Part shown: positions 26,275-35,235 of the stretch, piece after piece | How positions within the stretch are numbered: position 1 is the stretch's first letter | Layout: each line of letters starts with the position of its first letter | Assembly: GCA_009881125.1 (NCBI GenBank) | Contig: WXFH01000042.1 | Coordinates: forward strand, 1-53,592 | From: Acidaminobacter sp. | GTDB lineage: Bacteria; Bacillota_A; Clostridia; Peptostreptococcales; Acidaminobacteraceae | Direction: 5' to 3' | Length of the DNA stretch: 53,592 nucleotides | Notes under the pieces: generated by a model | Told to the model about the DNA's origin: nothing | Seen by the model: the letters and a program-made list of their open reading frames with translations, nothing else | Database searches by the model: none | Made by a program: the position numbers and the translations under genes

Positions 26275-27600
26275 GTGAAAACCATCGGCATAGTGGGACA
26301 TATTGACAATATCAAGCGAATCCAGCGCGTGATCGAGAACAGCTTCTCGAACCTGCGGGGCGAACCCATTGAAATTCACGACATGCGCCAGGTTCAGACC
26401 ACGGTGAACTATCTAAAGGAACACATCAACGACTTCGACGGCATCATTTTTACCGGCAAGATCCTCTATGACATCATGAATCACCGGATGCACTCCCAGA
26501 ACCCATGGGTCCATCTGGATAACGACGAGAGCCAGCTGCAGCGAATTTTCCTGGAGGCGACGCTGAAGGACGGCCTGGATATCCGACGCATCAGCATTGA
26601 CTCCTACACCGAGGAGATGGTGCAGGCTATTTACAGCGGTTTTGGCTTCGAGCGCGGCCAGTACCAAGCCGCCGTGTCGGACATTGACATTTTTCACGAC
26701 AGCCTGATTGAGGACCTGGTGGCGTTTCACAAAGGCTATCATTTATCTCACCCCGGCGCCATTGCCATCACCGGGATATCCACAGTCCACAAACTGCTTT
26801 TAGCCGATGGTATCCCCTCCATGCTCCTAATCTCTAACGAAAACTACATCAAAAACAAACTTTATGACTTGCTGCGAAAGATCAAATTCAAGGACATGTC
26901 GGTCAGCCAAATCGTGGTCATGTCCATGGAAATTGACCTGGACAACGAATACGACTTGACCTCGGAGAACGAATACAGCGTGATGCTTGAAAAGACCCGC
27001 ATCACGGAGGAAGTCTACAAGTTCGCCCAGCGCATCCAGGCGGCGGTGGTCGAAACAGAGAAAAACTACATGCTGTTTACCACCAAGCAGATCCTGGAGT
27101 TTGAGACGAACAACCTCAGAGAGCTGCCCATCCTCCGGTCGATCAACCAGAAGACCGCCCACACCCTCAGCGTGGGCATTGGTTTTGGCATCACCGCCAG
27201 GGAGGCCAAGTCCAACGCGGTCATTGGCAAGAACAAGGCCTTCAAAATGGGTGGCAACCAGTGCTTTGTCGTCTATGACCGCAAGCGCCTGGAGCGCATC
27301 ACGGCCCTGGACAAAGTGGTGGAAAATGAGCCCGTGGGCAGTCTCGAGCTGCCATTCAAGGAGATCTCCGAGAAAAGCGGCGTCAGCATCAACAACATTT
27401 ATAAGCTGAAGTCCATCATGGATCTCTATAAAACGGACACCTTCACCAGCCTGGAGCTGGCCCAGGAGTTCGGCAATTCCCTCCGCAGCATGAACCGCAT
27501 GATCGAGCGTCTGGAGCAGGCGGGGTATGTCGAGGTCGTAGGGAGCAAGATCATTGGGAAGGCCGGGCGGCCCAGCAGGATTTTGAGGGTGGGGATTTAG
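26275..27600 (+). CDS. transcriptional regulator, unusual family, copy 2
   Basis: About 441 residues with the same three parts as the copies at 20237 and 38449: an N-terminal domain (DGIIFTGKILYDIMNHR and ISIDSYTEEMVQAIY), the glycine-rich turn LSVGIGFGITAREAKSNAV, and a C-terminal winged helix (TFTSLELAQEFGNSLRSMNR) with KAGRPSRILRV at the end. GTG start chosen because AGGGGG is 7 nt upstream; the ATG two codons earlier is only one base from that site. Divergent from tryptophanase, which it probably regulates. Higher G+C than copy 1, so the copies are not recent duplicates. Two uptake-like decamers lie inside (26281, 26803). Confidence 0.72.
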   Translation: MKTIGIVGHIDNIKRIQRVIENSFSNLRGEPIEIHDMRQVQTTVNYLKEHINDFDGIIFTGKILYDIMNHRMHSQNPWVHLDNDESQLQRIFLEATLKDGLDIRRISIDSYTEEMVQAIYSGFGFERGQYQAAVSDIDIFHDSLIEDLVAFHKGYHLSHPGAIAITGISTVHKLLLADGIPSMLLISNENYIKNKLYDLLRKIKFKDMSVSQIVVMSMEIDLDNEYDLTSENEYSVMLEKTRITEEVYKFAQRIQAAVVETEKNYMLFTTKQILEFETNNLRELPILRSINQKTAHTLSVGIGFGITAREAKSNAVIGKNKAFKMGGNQCFVVYDRKRLERITALDKVVENEPVGSLELPFKEISEKSGVSINNIYKLKSIMDLYKTDTFTSLELAQEFGNSLRSMNRMIERLEQAGYVEVVGSKIIGKAGRPSRILRVGI

Positions 27601-27795
27601 TGAGTTGAAACTGGGGGGCTTGAGGTGAAACTGGGGGTCTGAGGTGAAACTGGGTGTCTGAGGTGAAACTGGGTGTCTGACACCGAGTTTCTTGAGGTGA
27701 AACTGGGTGTCGGTTAAACTGGGTGTCTGACACCGAGTTTCATTGAGGTGAAACTGGGGGTCGATAGGCTTCAGCCGCTGACACCCAGTTTCACT
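27601..27795. repeat. cluster of GTGTCTGACAC-type palindromes
   Basis: Six or more GTGAAACTGGG units, with GGTGTCTGACACCGAGTTTC twice and ACACCCAGTTTCAC at the end. The units are irregularly spaced, unlike the strict 24-bp arrays. The cluster lies just after the stop of regulator copy 2. Confidence 0.8.
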
Positions 27796-27818
27796 ATGTT
27801 TGGAAAGTCAGTATGCAA

Positions 27819-27859
27819 AAAACCATCGGCAAAAGCTTTTCACTTTAGCCGATGGTTTT
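27819..27859. terminator. terminator made of paired uptake-like decamers
   Basis: AAAACCATCGGC (27819-27830) pairs with GCCGATGGTTTT (27848-27859), flanked by A and T runs on both strands. It lies between convergent genes. Confidence 0.88.
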
Positions 27860-27878
27860 CTTATTTTCAAACATCCTT

Positions 27879-28772
27879 TTACACTACTGTCTCGCCCTCA
27901 CTACGAAACGGCAGATACTCCAGAAACCGCTTCACTGCATGAGACGCGGTCTGCTTGCTTCTCAGTGCCAGGCAGATCTCACGATAAGCCGGGACATCCA
28001 GTCTTTTGGTGACAATGCGGTAAGGAACGCGCTGCAGGATCAATTGCGGCAGCAGGCTGATGCCCAGCCCGCTTTCGACCATGGACATGATGGCATAGTC
28101 ATCCCATGTCGTAAATTTTACCATTGGTGAAATCCCATACTGCTCAAAAAATTCCTTCACTTCAGACCGACCGCCGCGATCCAGCAGCATAAAGGGCTGG
28201 TCGCAAAGCGCTTTAAAGGGAACCCTATCGAATTCGACCAATGGGTGATGCTCCGGCAATATAACCAACAATTCATCCTGCCCCAAATAGATCGTCTCCA
28301 GATCCGGGTGAGCCGGCTGCAGCAAAAAACCACAGTCAACGCGACCTTCCAGTATCCAGGCTTCAATTTCCGAATAATCACCTAACAACAGCTCATAATC
28401 TATACCGGGATAGTCCTGCTGGAAAGCCTTGATAATGTTAGGCAGCCAGTGGGTCGCAATGCTGGATATGGTGCCAATTCGGATCAAGCCTGACTGCAGC
28501 CCATTTAGTTCATCGACTTGTTTATGAAGCTTCTGGTATTCAAGGCACAGCGTTTTGGCATAGGGCAAGAGAAGAACACCCTCAGACGTCAGCCTGACCC
28601 CCGCCCTGCTCCGCTCCAGCAGCGACATATTCCAATCCTTTTCCAAGTCCTGAATCATCCTGCTGACCCCGGACTGGGTATAATTCAAGGCTTCAGCGGC
28701 CTTAGTAAAGCTGCCGCACTCCACGGTTTTAACGAACGCCGTCAGCTTTTGCAAATTCAAATTCATATCCAT
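27879..28772 (-). CDS. LysR family transcriptional regulator
   Basis: 297 residues: an N-terminal winged helix (LQKLTAFVKTVECGSFTKAA, then EALNYTQSGVSRMIQDLEKD) and a type-2 periplasmic-binding effector domain. It is divergent from an EamA exporter, with an inverted repeat in the 118-bp gap, so it probably controls that gene. AAGAGGTG precedes the first ATG; a second in-frame ATG two codons on is also possible. Confidence 0.88.
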   Translation of the reverse strand: MDMNLNLQKLTAFVKTVECGSFTKAAEALNYTQSGVSRMIQDLEKDWNMSLLERSRAGVRLTSEGVLLLPYAKTLCLEYQKLHKQVDELNGLQSGLIRIGTISSIATHWLPNIIKAFQQDYPGIDYELLLGDYSEIEAWILEGRVDCGFLLQPAHPDLETIYLGQDELLVILPEHHPLVEFDRVPFKALCDQPFMLLDRGGRSEVKEFFEQYGISPMVKFTTWDDYAIMSMVESGLGISLLPQLILQRVPYRIVTKRLDVPAYREICLALRSKQTASHAVKRFLEYLPFRSEGETVV

Positions 28773-28801
28773 TTAGCAGCACACCTCTTGTATGAAATTT
28801 C

Positions 28802-28818
28802 GTCATGTATATCATGAC
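28802..28818. promoter_or_regulatory. inverted repeat, candidate LysR operator
   Basis: GTCATG and CATGAC flank TATAT in the divergent lysR/eamA promoter region. Confidence 0.45.
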
Positions 28819-28890
28819 AACAATTCGCTTTTGTGATTCATATTAGAATGTTATATTATTATCGAATTGTCGTCAACCAGGAGGATTAGA

Positions 28891-29772
28891 ATGAACAACC
28901 CTTATTTTAAATATGTGTTTTCACTGCTCTTATTCGGTTCCAATGGCATAATGGCCAGTTTGATATTGCTCAGCAGTTATGAAGTCGTGTTTTGGCGCAC
29001 CTTGATTGGCAGCCTCTTTCTGCTCGCTTTGTTCCTGATGAGCGGCGGTAAGTTTAAGGCTATCCATCACAAAAAGCACTGGGTCTATGCTCTGATTTCC
29101 GGAGCCGCCCTGGGCATCAGCTGGATCTTTCTTTTTGAAGCCTACTCAGAAATTGGGGTCAGTGTTGCTTCATTGGCCTATTACTGCGGACCGGTTCTGG
29201 TTATTGCCATCTCCCCGTTTCTGTTTAATGAGCGACTTACGGCCGCCAGGCTCGCCGGACTGGGCGCGGTGATGCTCGGCATGCTCTTTGTCAATGGCCT
29301 CGGTTTGCTGACAAACGGTCTCTCCTGGGGCTTGTTCTGCGGGCTGTCCTCTGCTGTCATGTACGCCGTCATGATTGTGTTCAATAAAAAAGCCTCCCAA
29401 GTAACAGGACTTGAAAACGCCTTATATCAGCTGGTCATGAGCTTTATCACCGTTGCCCTCTATACCTTTTTCAGACAGGGAGCGCCAAGCCTCTCAGTCA
29501 CAGAGTACCTCCTCCCCATTCTTATCTTTGGGTTGGTCAACACTGCCGTTGGATGCTTCCTGTATTTCGCGGCCATTGATCACCTGTCAGCCGGTTCTGT
29601 GTCCATTATTGGCTATTTGGAACCCTTGTCCGCCCTCGTCTTTTCAGCCGTCTTCCTTCACGAGCAGCTGACCGAACTTCAGGTGATTGGTGCCGTCCTG
29701 ATCCTGAGTGGTGCCGCCTTCAGCGAGTTGTACCGGGAGAAGCCCCGGGTGCCTGTTGGGCATGCTGTGTGA
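28891..29772 (+). CDS. EamA family (DMT) transporter
   Basis: About 293 residues with ten predicted helices in two five-helix EamA repeats. EamA proteins usually export amino acids or metabolites. The ATG has AGGAGG 6 nt upstream; the longer frame from 28867 crosses that site. It is divergent from a LysR regulator, a common pairing for amino-acid exporters. The terminator behind it contains the uptake-like decamer. Substrate unknown. Confidence 0.85.
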   Translation: MNNPYFKYVFSLLLFGSNGIMASLILLSSYEVVFWRTLIGSLFLLALFLMSGGKFKAIHHKKHWVYALISGAALGISWIFLFEAYSEIGVSVASLAYYCGPVLVIAISPFLFNERLTAARLAGLGAVMLGMLFVNGLGLLTNGLSWGLFCGLSSAVMYAVMIVFNKKASQVTGLENALYQLVMSFITVALYTFFRQGAPSLSVTEYLLPILIFGLVNTAVGCFLYFAAIDHLSAGSVSIIGYLEPLSALVFSAVFLHEQLTELQVIGAVLILSGAAFSELYREKPRVPVGHAV

Positions 29773-29791
29773 AAAATGAATCCATTAAGAG

Positions 29792-29835
29792 AAAAGTCCC
29801 GGCCGATGGTAGTTTGACCATCGACCGGGACTTTT
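29792..29835. terminator. bidirectional terminator with uptake-like decamer in the stem
   Basis: AAAAGTCCCGG pairs with CCGGGACTTTT. The decamer GCCGATGGTA (29802) and a one-mismatch partner GACCATCGAC form the inner stem. Confidence 0.85.
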
Positions 29836-29911
29836 ACAATTGGGATTGCAGCAGTAGATTTTACATAAACTTCCATCAGCTTTTAGGAAGGCGAACACAA
29901 ATCCGATGTAC

Positions 29912-31117
29912 TTAAATCATCGCGCTCAGCACACCCGCCATCAAGACCGAGACAATGGTGACACAGATGAAACCGGCGATCAGCATGGTTGGGAGCAGGG
30001 TGTCGAATAAGATCTCCTCTTCTTCAGGGCTGCCGGCGACTGCCCGCGCTGCCTCTTTTGTGATCATGTAATTGAACGGAAATCCTAAGTAACAGTTATA
30101 GCCCACCGCCATGGCCAGCCTTCCGGTGTATCCCACGCCCCGGCCCACAATCCAGCTGAAAACCCCTATAGCGATGGTCGCCATGACAAACGTCAGCGCG
30201 AGCGGAAGCATCATGGCCTTGATGGTCGCGATGCTGGCACCGGTGAGGAAGGTCATGATGTAGGCATAGAAGCTGATGTCCAAAATGCCGCTGGACATAG
30301 TCTTGCTCATGACGCCTTTATCCAGCAGACCGAGGTTGCCAAGCACCACGCCAATTACCAGTGCCATGATGGATTTGTCCATCATTAGGGAAACATACGG
30401 TATTTTTGAGGTTACATTGACGTATAGGGCAAGGTTTAAAGTGCCCAGAATCGCAAGAATGAGGAAGTAGAAGGCCGGCGTCTTATAAAGCGCAGGAAGC
30501 TTGTCGATCAGTTTTGTCTTTTGAGAAGCATCAGATGCCGCTTGAACGTCCTTTGGATGTTTCAACTCACCCCTGCGCACTTTAGCCAGGAGGTCTCTCA
30601 TCTCGCCGCGGACGAGGAAAGCGACAATCGGCATGCCTACGAAGCCCTGAAGGGTGATGAGGAGAATTGGCCAGACGGCTAAGTCGGTAAATCCACCGTT
30701 TGTAAGTGCCTGACTGGTCAGGATGCCGGCCATGCCGCCGCCCGCCAGAGGCGCGATCGCGGTCAGAGAGAGGAGCTTGTCGCCGAGCAGCATACCGCCA
30801 ATGCTCAGGAAAATCGCCGCGATCCCCACTACGGCTGCCAGGGCTATGACGACTGTCTTCCATTCCCGCTTGAGCTGCTCGAGTTCAAGCAGGGTGCCCA
30901 TGTGGATCAGAATGATCATCATCATGATGTTTTTGACGGCAGACAGGCCTGAGACTTCGACAATGTCCATTGGGATCACAGTCCAGTAACCAATGAGGGT
31001 GATCACCGTCATGAGAAACAGTGCCGGAACTTTGCCTTTCAGCTTTGCGGAGATGGTTTCAGAAACAAAAATGATGGCGAGTACAAGGACAAATGCGATT
31101 TCAAATCCATACTTCAT
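29912..31117 (-). CDS. multi-pass membrane protein, probable carrier
   Basis: 401 residues with about eleven hydrophobic segments, an N-terminal MKYGFEIAFVLVLAIIFVSE and a central polar loop (KVRRGELKHPKDVQAASDA). Glycine-rich stretches such as LAGGGMAGILTSQALTNGGF and YNCYLGFPFNYM suggest a secondary transporter, perhaps distantly GltS-like or DUF3100-like; I cannot name the family firmly. It starts 39 bp after an AbgB-like M20 hydrolase on the same strand, under the sigma-54 promoter at 32630, so it probably carries that enzyme's substrate or product. Confidence 0.65.
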   Translation of the reverse strand: MKYGFEIAFVLVLAIIFVSETISAKLKGKVPALFLMTVITLIGYWTVIPMDIVEVSGLSAVKNIMMMIILIHMGTLLELEQLKREWKTVVIALAAVVGIAAIFLSIGGMLLGDKLLSLTAIAPLAGGGMAGILTSQALTNGGFTDLAVWPILLITLQGFVGMPIVAFLVRGEMRDLLAKVRRGELKHPKDVQAASDASQKTKLIDKLPALYKTPAFYFLILAILGTLNLALYVNVTSKIPYVSLMMDKSIMALVIGVVLGNLGLLDKGVMSKTMSSGILDISFYAYIMTFLTGASIATIKAMMLPLALTFVMATIAIGVFSWIVGRGVGYTGRLAMAVGYNCYLGFPFNYMITKEAARAVAGSPEEEEILFDTLLPTMLIAGFICVTIVSVLMAGVLSAMI

Positions 31118-31156
31118 TGAATAGCCTCCTCTTGATAATATGGTTCACTGCTTAGG

Positions 31157-32566
31157 TTAGCCCTTCGCAATCAACTTCTGTTTGGATAATTCAAAAGCTG
31201 TCTTATAGTCCTGGACCAGTTTCTGATCCTTGAACAGCCTTCTGGCTGCCAGAGCAATGACGGTGCCGGCGGTAAGGACCGATGGGATGGATTCGGACGC
31301 CCCTGAGGCGGCAAGGAATTCTTTGGTGTGCGGCATAATCCCTTCAGGGGTAATGCCAAACCAGAGATTGCATGTCGGAAGCTCGAAGGACACGTTGCCG
31401 ACATCCGAAGAGCCAAGGACGTCAAAGGGTTTGATCAATCCCGGATTCAGCGCCTCAGCCAGCCGAATGACCAGGGTGTCGAGCGCTTCGACTTTGACCG
31501 GCGCGCCGTAAGTCACACTCCAGGAAATCTCCATGTCAGCGCCTGTGGCCAGGGCGCCTGCCCTTGCGCAGCGCTCGATCATATCCGCCAGCTTCTCCAT
31601 GTAAATGTTGTCCAGCGCCCGGACGCCCCAGTCCATTTCTGCTCGGTCCGGCACAACGTTGGTGACTTTTCCGCCGTCTCTGATAAAGCCGTGGACTCTG
31701 GCATCGCTTCTAAGATGCTCGCGCTGAAGCTCTATGGCATTATAGGCAATCACTGCGGCGTCCAGGGCACTGATGCCCTTTTCTGGCGCGGCAGAGGCAT
31801 GGGAAGGTATACCTTTGTAGACAATGGTTGCCGTTTTAGTCGCCAGAAAATCCGATCCGGTTGCCCAGCGGTCTCCAGGATGAGTGGTTAAAGCCACATC
31901 TACACCGTTAAAAAGTCCTGCTTCGACCATGTGGGCTTTCCCTGCTTTCCCCTCTTCGCCAGGTGTTCCATAGACGACCAGCTTCCCTGGCAGGACTTCC
32001 ATTTGCTTTGCCAGCATCAGCGCTGCCGTCAGTCCGGCTGAGGCGATCAGATTGTGACCGCAGGCATGGCCATCCGGCAGCGCGTCGTATTCCAGCAGCA
32101 GTGCTATAGTTGGCCCATCCGCGTTGCCCCTCAATGTCGCCATAAACGCCGTGTCCATGGTCCATGGTTCCTTGGTGATCGGATTGACACCTCTCAAATT
32201 GCGTTCAACCTCAAATCCATGTGCGCTGAATACCTCGCACAGCAGCTCACACGCATGCGTTTCTGTAAAAGCCATTTGGGGGTGATCGTAGATCTTGCGG
32301 GCTACCGCTGAAATCAGTTCAGTAAAACCGGCTGCTGTTGCGGCAAAGGCCATTTCTTCCTCGCTCAGGACGACCTCTCCATCTTTGACTTTTGTCAGCG
32401 TTCCAACGTTACCGTCATCTGACCACTGAATCACAAAACCTAGCGCTTTGAGTGCCGCCTCATCAAGTTTAATTTCTCCGTTTCCTGAAATGCTGAAGCT
32501 ACCATTTTGATACCTTTCGATGCTGTCTGAAAGTTTTAACGTTTTTTGTGTACTGCTTAACTCCAC
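31157..32566 (-). CDS. M20 amidohydrolase, AbgB-like, with N-terminal extension (paralogue A)
   Basis: 469 residues. The first 75 or so form an extra region (GNGEIKLDEAALKALGF, then a strand-rich part) not present in ordinary AbgB proteins. The M20 domain has EYDALPDGHACGHN (159-172), TPGEEGKAGKAH, THPGD, SHASAAPEKG and GSSDVGNVSFELPT. AbgB relatives hydrolyse aminoacyl-type amides such as p-aminobenzoyl-glutamate. GTG start, with GGGGAGG 8 nt upstream. First gene behind a sigma-54 promoter, followed by a carrier. A close paralogue with the same extension and its own sigma-54 promoter is at 50848. Confidence 0.82.
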   Translation of the reverse strand: MELSSTQKTLKLSDSIERYQNGSFSISGNGEIKLDEAALKALGFVIQWSDDGNVGTLTKVKDGEVVLSEEEMAFAATAAGFTELISAVARKIYDHPQMAFTETHACELLCEVFSAHGFEVERNLRGVNPITKEPWTMDTAFMATLRGNADGPTIALLLEYDALPDGHACGHNLIASAGLTAALMLAKQMEVLPGKLVVYGTPGEEGKAGKAHMVEAGLFNGVDVALTTHPGDRWATGSDFLATKTATIVYKGIPSHASAAPEKGISALDAAVIAYNAIELQREHLRSDARVHGFIRDGGKVTNVVPDRAEMDWGVRALDNIYMEKLADMIERCARAGALATGADMEISWSVTYGAPVKVEALDTLVIRLAEALNPGLIKPFDVLGSSDVGNVSFELPTCNLWFGITPEGIMPHTKEFLAASGASESIPSVLTAGTVIALAARRLFKDQKLVQDYKTAFELSKQKLIAKG

Positions 32567-32629
32567 GGAAATGACCTCCCCTGATTATCTCTGACACTTG
32601 CAATGAACACTGTCATTGATTTTAAATAA

Positions 32630-32645
32630 TGCAAATATTGAGCCA
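32630..32645 (-). promoter_or_regulatory. sigma-54 (-24/-12) promoter
   Basis: On the minus strand TGGCTCAATATTTGCA has the right GG/GC spacing (TGGCtca-N4-TTGCA). It lies about 64 bp before the M20 start. Confidence 0.75.
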
Positions 32646-32712
32646 ATTCTGCAATTTATAAGATACTCATAAGATATTTTTTCAAGAGCTTGAAAACGCT
32701 ATATTCTCAAAT

Positions 32713-32742
32713 AAAAAAGACGCGCCTGAGGCGCGCCGTCTT
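32713..32742 (-). terminator. terminator of the second sigma-54 activator
   Basis: AAGACGCGCC and GGCGCGCCGTCTT pair with a small bulge. On the minus strand a T-run follows. Confidence 0.7.
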
Positions 32743-32887
32743 GATCATAATGGACTGCAGCAATGGTATGAATTCCTTTTTTGTGTTTTTTGGTTTGATT
32801 TATTGGTTCGCTTTGGTTTGCTTTGGTATGAATCACTATGTCTATAGTCTGTCCCCGCGAGATTTTACACGTGCTTTTATACACATA

Positions 32888-34960
32888 TTATTCTACACTG
32901 CGTTTACCCGAAAGTCGTTTTTCTCTTCCCGCTTTTGTGAGACTTGTGCCGCCCCTGCCCTTTTCAACCTGAATGAAGCCCTGTTTTTTGAGCCTGTCCA
33001 GCAGATCATTGATTCGATATTCAGTGATTCTATAGCCCTGATCCTCCAACCGCTTGACAAGTTTCCTGCGTCCGCAGCAGCCATGGTCAATTTCCAGCAG
33101 AATAAGGTCTTCCAAAGACGTTAATGACTTGGCCTCCTCCAGTGGAACCGATGCCTCAATGTGAGGCGCTGAGAGGGGCCTTTTCCCATTGGATTTAAGT
33201 TGCTCAGACCCGAAAGACTCAGATTCCGAATGCTTGAGTAACCACTTTTGATATTTATCCGGCAAATGTTTAACCTCTAACAGCCTTGTGTCAAAGCTCA
33301 GCATGTACTCGGCGCAGCCCTTAAGCTCCCTGGCGTTTCCCGGCCATGGATACCGACTGATAAACGTTCGCAGCGGTTCGCTCAAATGATACGTATATTG
33401 CCCAAGCGCGTCCATCAGGATGGGTTCAATATCCTCTCTGCGTTCGCTTAGCGGCGGCACCGACAGTGTCACCGTACTGATGCGGTAATAGAGGTCTTCT
33501 CTGAAGTCACCCATCTCCATGGCTTCTTCCAGATTTCGGTTTGTCGCGCAGATGACTCTGACATCCACTTTTCTTACGATGCTGGATCCTATAGGCTGAA
33601 CTTCTTTTTCCTGAAGAAAGCGGAGCAGCTTAACTTGAAGCTTCAAACTTGCCTCTCCAATTTCATCCAGAAAAACGGTGCCGCCATGCGCGCTTTCTAA
33701 AAGACCTTTCTTACCGCTTCGAAGCGCGCCGGTGAATGCGCCGCTGGCATAACCAAAGAGCTCTGATTCCAGTAGTGATTCCGAAAAAGCGCCGCAGTTG
33801 ACCGCGTGAAATGGCCGCTGCCGCCTTGTAGACGCCGCGTGAACGGAATGGGCCAGCAGTTCTTTTCCAACACCTGAAGGACCTTCTATGAGAATGGTTG
33901 TATCCGTTGATGAGAAATGTCTGGCGAGTTCTACAATCCGCTTCATGACGCTGCTCTTATAAAGAATGTCTTCAAATTTGTAGGCAAGTTGACCCTGGGA
34001 TTCAATTTTAACGACGGGCAACGCTTCCAGCAAAACCCTGTGATGGACAGATTGACCATAGCTTTCAATCGCTCTGACACTGACGGTATAGCGCTGATCT
34101 GGAGAAAGTTCGAAGCTTCCGTTTCCGCCGCGATCTTCACAAGCGCTTCTGAGCCGGTCTAAAAATTGATCTCTTGAGACTTTTTGACTGATCATTCGGT
34201 CAAAATCCTTATGAAATTCAGTTCTGAGACGCTCGTTGAAGCCCATGACCACATCCTGATCATTCAGCAGCAGCGCCGGGGTATCCAATAGGTTCATGAT
34301 GGCCAGGCGCTCCTGAGTAAATTCACTGATGTAGGAGATCTCCACACATTCGTTGTAATTCAACAATGCGGTCTCGTCCACGATATAAGCTGAAATTTTT
34401 TCTTCGAGAAAGCTTTCCGCAAGACCTGCTGCCTTGCCAATTCTTCGAAGGACATAGGGGTGAAGCACGCGCCATCCTAAATCAATCGTATGCTCGACCT
34501 CAGGAAGCTCATAAGACCTGATGCCGAGGTAGATGGCATACTTGTAAGCGCTGGTATCCAGGCGCTGGCCATAGTAGGGCACAAAATTGACATGCGCCAT
34601 GCCATAGGCTTTAAGCGTCAGAATTGTATCCCATAGAAATATGCTGCCTTCACTGACTAATAGGACATCAGTGCCTCTTTCCAGCTGCTTGATGCTGTCC
34701 AGGCACGAACCGTGGAGCGTATTACCCATATGCATGAATTCCGCGGCTGGATTCAAGCATTTATCCATCAGTACAGGCTTTAAAAATCCCAAGGTATACA
34801 GTATCAAGTCCGCGCTGAAGGGGTCTATAGGCCTGAGATCGGAATACAGTCTGACTTCCAGGTCTATATGGTCCTCGAAGATCCTTCTGAGGATGGCAGG
34901 ATAATAATCCATGGACTCCTCATAGATCACAAATACAAAGACTTTAAGTTTAGAAGTCAA
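32888..34960 (-). CDS. sigma-54-dependent activator with unusual N-terminus and C-terminal winged helix
   Basis: About 690 residues. AAA+ core: Walker A GPSGVGKE (360-367), intact GAFTGA (407-412) and Walker B GGTVFLDE (426-433). The first 200 residues are a domain I do not recognise, followed by a PAS-like part near 220-320. Instead of the usual Fis helix-turn-helix the C-terminus ends in a winged-helix-like segment (GCCGRRKLVKRLEDQGYRIT, EYRINDLLDRLKKQGFIQVE). TTG start chosen because GGAGG lies 7 nt upstream. It is directly upstream of a sigma-54-controlled M20/carrier unit and is the likely activator of that unit, and perhaps of the paralogue at 50848. Confidence 0.83.
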   Translation of the reverse strand: MTSKLKVFVFVIYEESMDYYPAILRRIFEDHIDLEVRLYSDLRPIDPFSADLILYTLGFLKPVLMDKCLNPAAEFMHMGNTLHGSCLDSIKQLERGTDVLLVSEGSIFLWDTILTLKAYGMAHVNFVPYYGQRLDTSAYKYAIYLGIRSYELPEVEHTIDLGWRVLHPYVLRRIGKAAGLAESFLEEKISAYIVDETALLNYNECVEISYISEFTQERLAIMNLLDTPALLLNDQDVVMGFNERLRTEFHKDFDRMISQKVSRDQFLDRLRSACEDRGGNGSFELSPDQRYTVSVRAIESYGQSVHHRVLLEALPVVKIESQGQLAYKFEDILYKSSVMKRIVELARHFSSTDTTILIEGPSGVGKELLAHSVHAASTRRQRPFHAVNCGAFSESLLESELFGYASGAFTGALRSGKKGLLESAHGGTVFLDEIGEASLKLQVKLLRFLQEKEVQPIGSSIVRKVDVRVICATNRNLEEAMEMGDFREDLYYRISTVTLSVPPLSERREDIEPILMDALGQYTYHLSEPLRTFISRYPWPGNARELKGCAEYMLSFDTRLLEVKHLPDKYQKWLLKHSESESFGSEQLKSNGKRPLSAPHIEASVPLEEAKSLTSLEDLILLEIDHGCCGRRKLVKRLEDQGYRITEYRINDLLDRLKKQGFIQVEKGRGGTSLTKAGREKRLSGKRSVE

Positions 34961-35112
34961 AGGGTTCGCCTCCAATCAATCGGTGTAAAGACAAAAAAAG
35001 AAAGGATAATGACCTGAAAGGAGTATTGAGGTACGGCGCCTATCAGGCAAATCTGGCTCCATTATATCAGATTTTAAAATCATGCGGTGAGTAGATGATG
35101 ATCTGCATAAGG

Positions 35113-35157
35113 AAAAACCTTGAGTTTGCCGATGGTCGCGCAACCTCAAGGTCTTTT
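35113..35157. terminator. bidirectional terminator with decamer in the loop
   Basis: CCTTGAG (35118-35124) pairs with CTCAAGG (35145-35151), with A and T runs outside. GCCGATGGTC lies in the loop, unpaired. Confidence 0.82.
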
Positions 35158-35235
35158 TTATTGTGGTGTAAGCAGGTGTCGATAGTCCTCAGCCACTGCG
35201 TCTAATGCCACACAAGCCCACAAATCCTCTTCACT

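Larger units (their letters stand above)
32567..32887. other. sigma-54 control region between paralogue A and the activator gene
   Basis: This gap holds the -24/-12 promoter (32630-32645), a direct repeat ATAAGATA (32659, 32670), an inverted repeat TCAAG/CTTGA (32683-32694) and the activator terminator (32713-32742). No gene is supported. Confidence 0.5.

Noticed and set aside
32690..33124. 144-codon frame across the activator terminator
   Set aside because: It overlaps the C-terminus of the activator on the other strand and starts in a terminator region.
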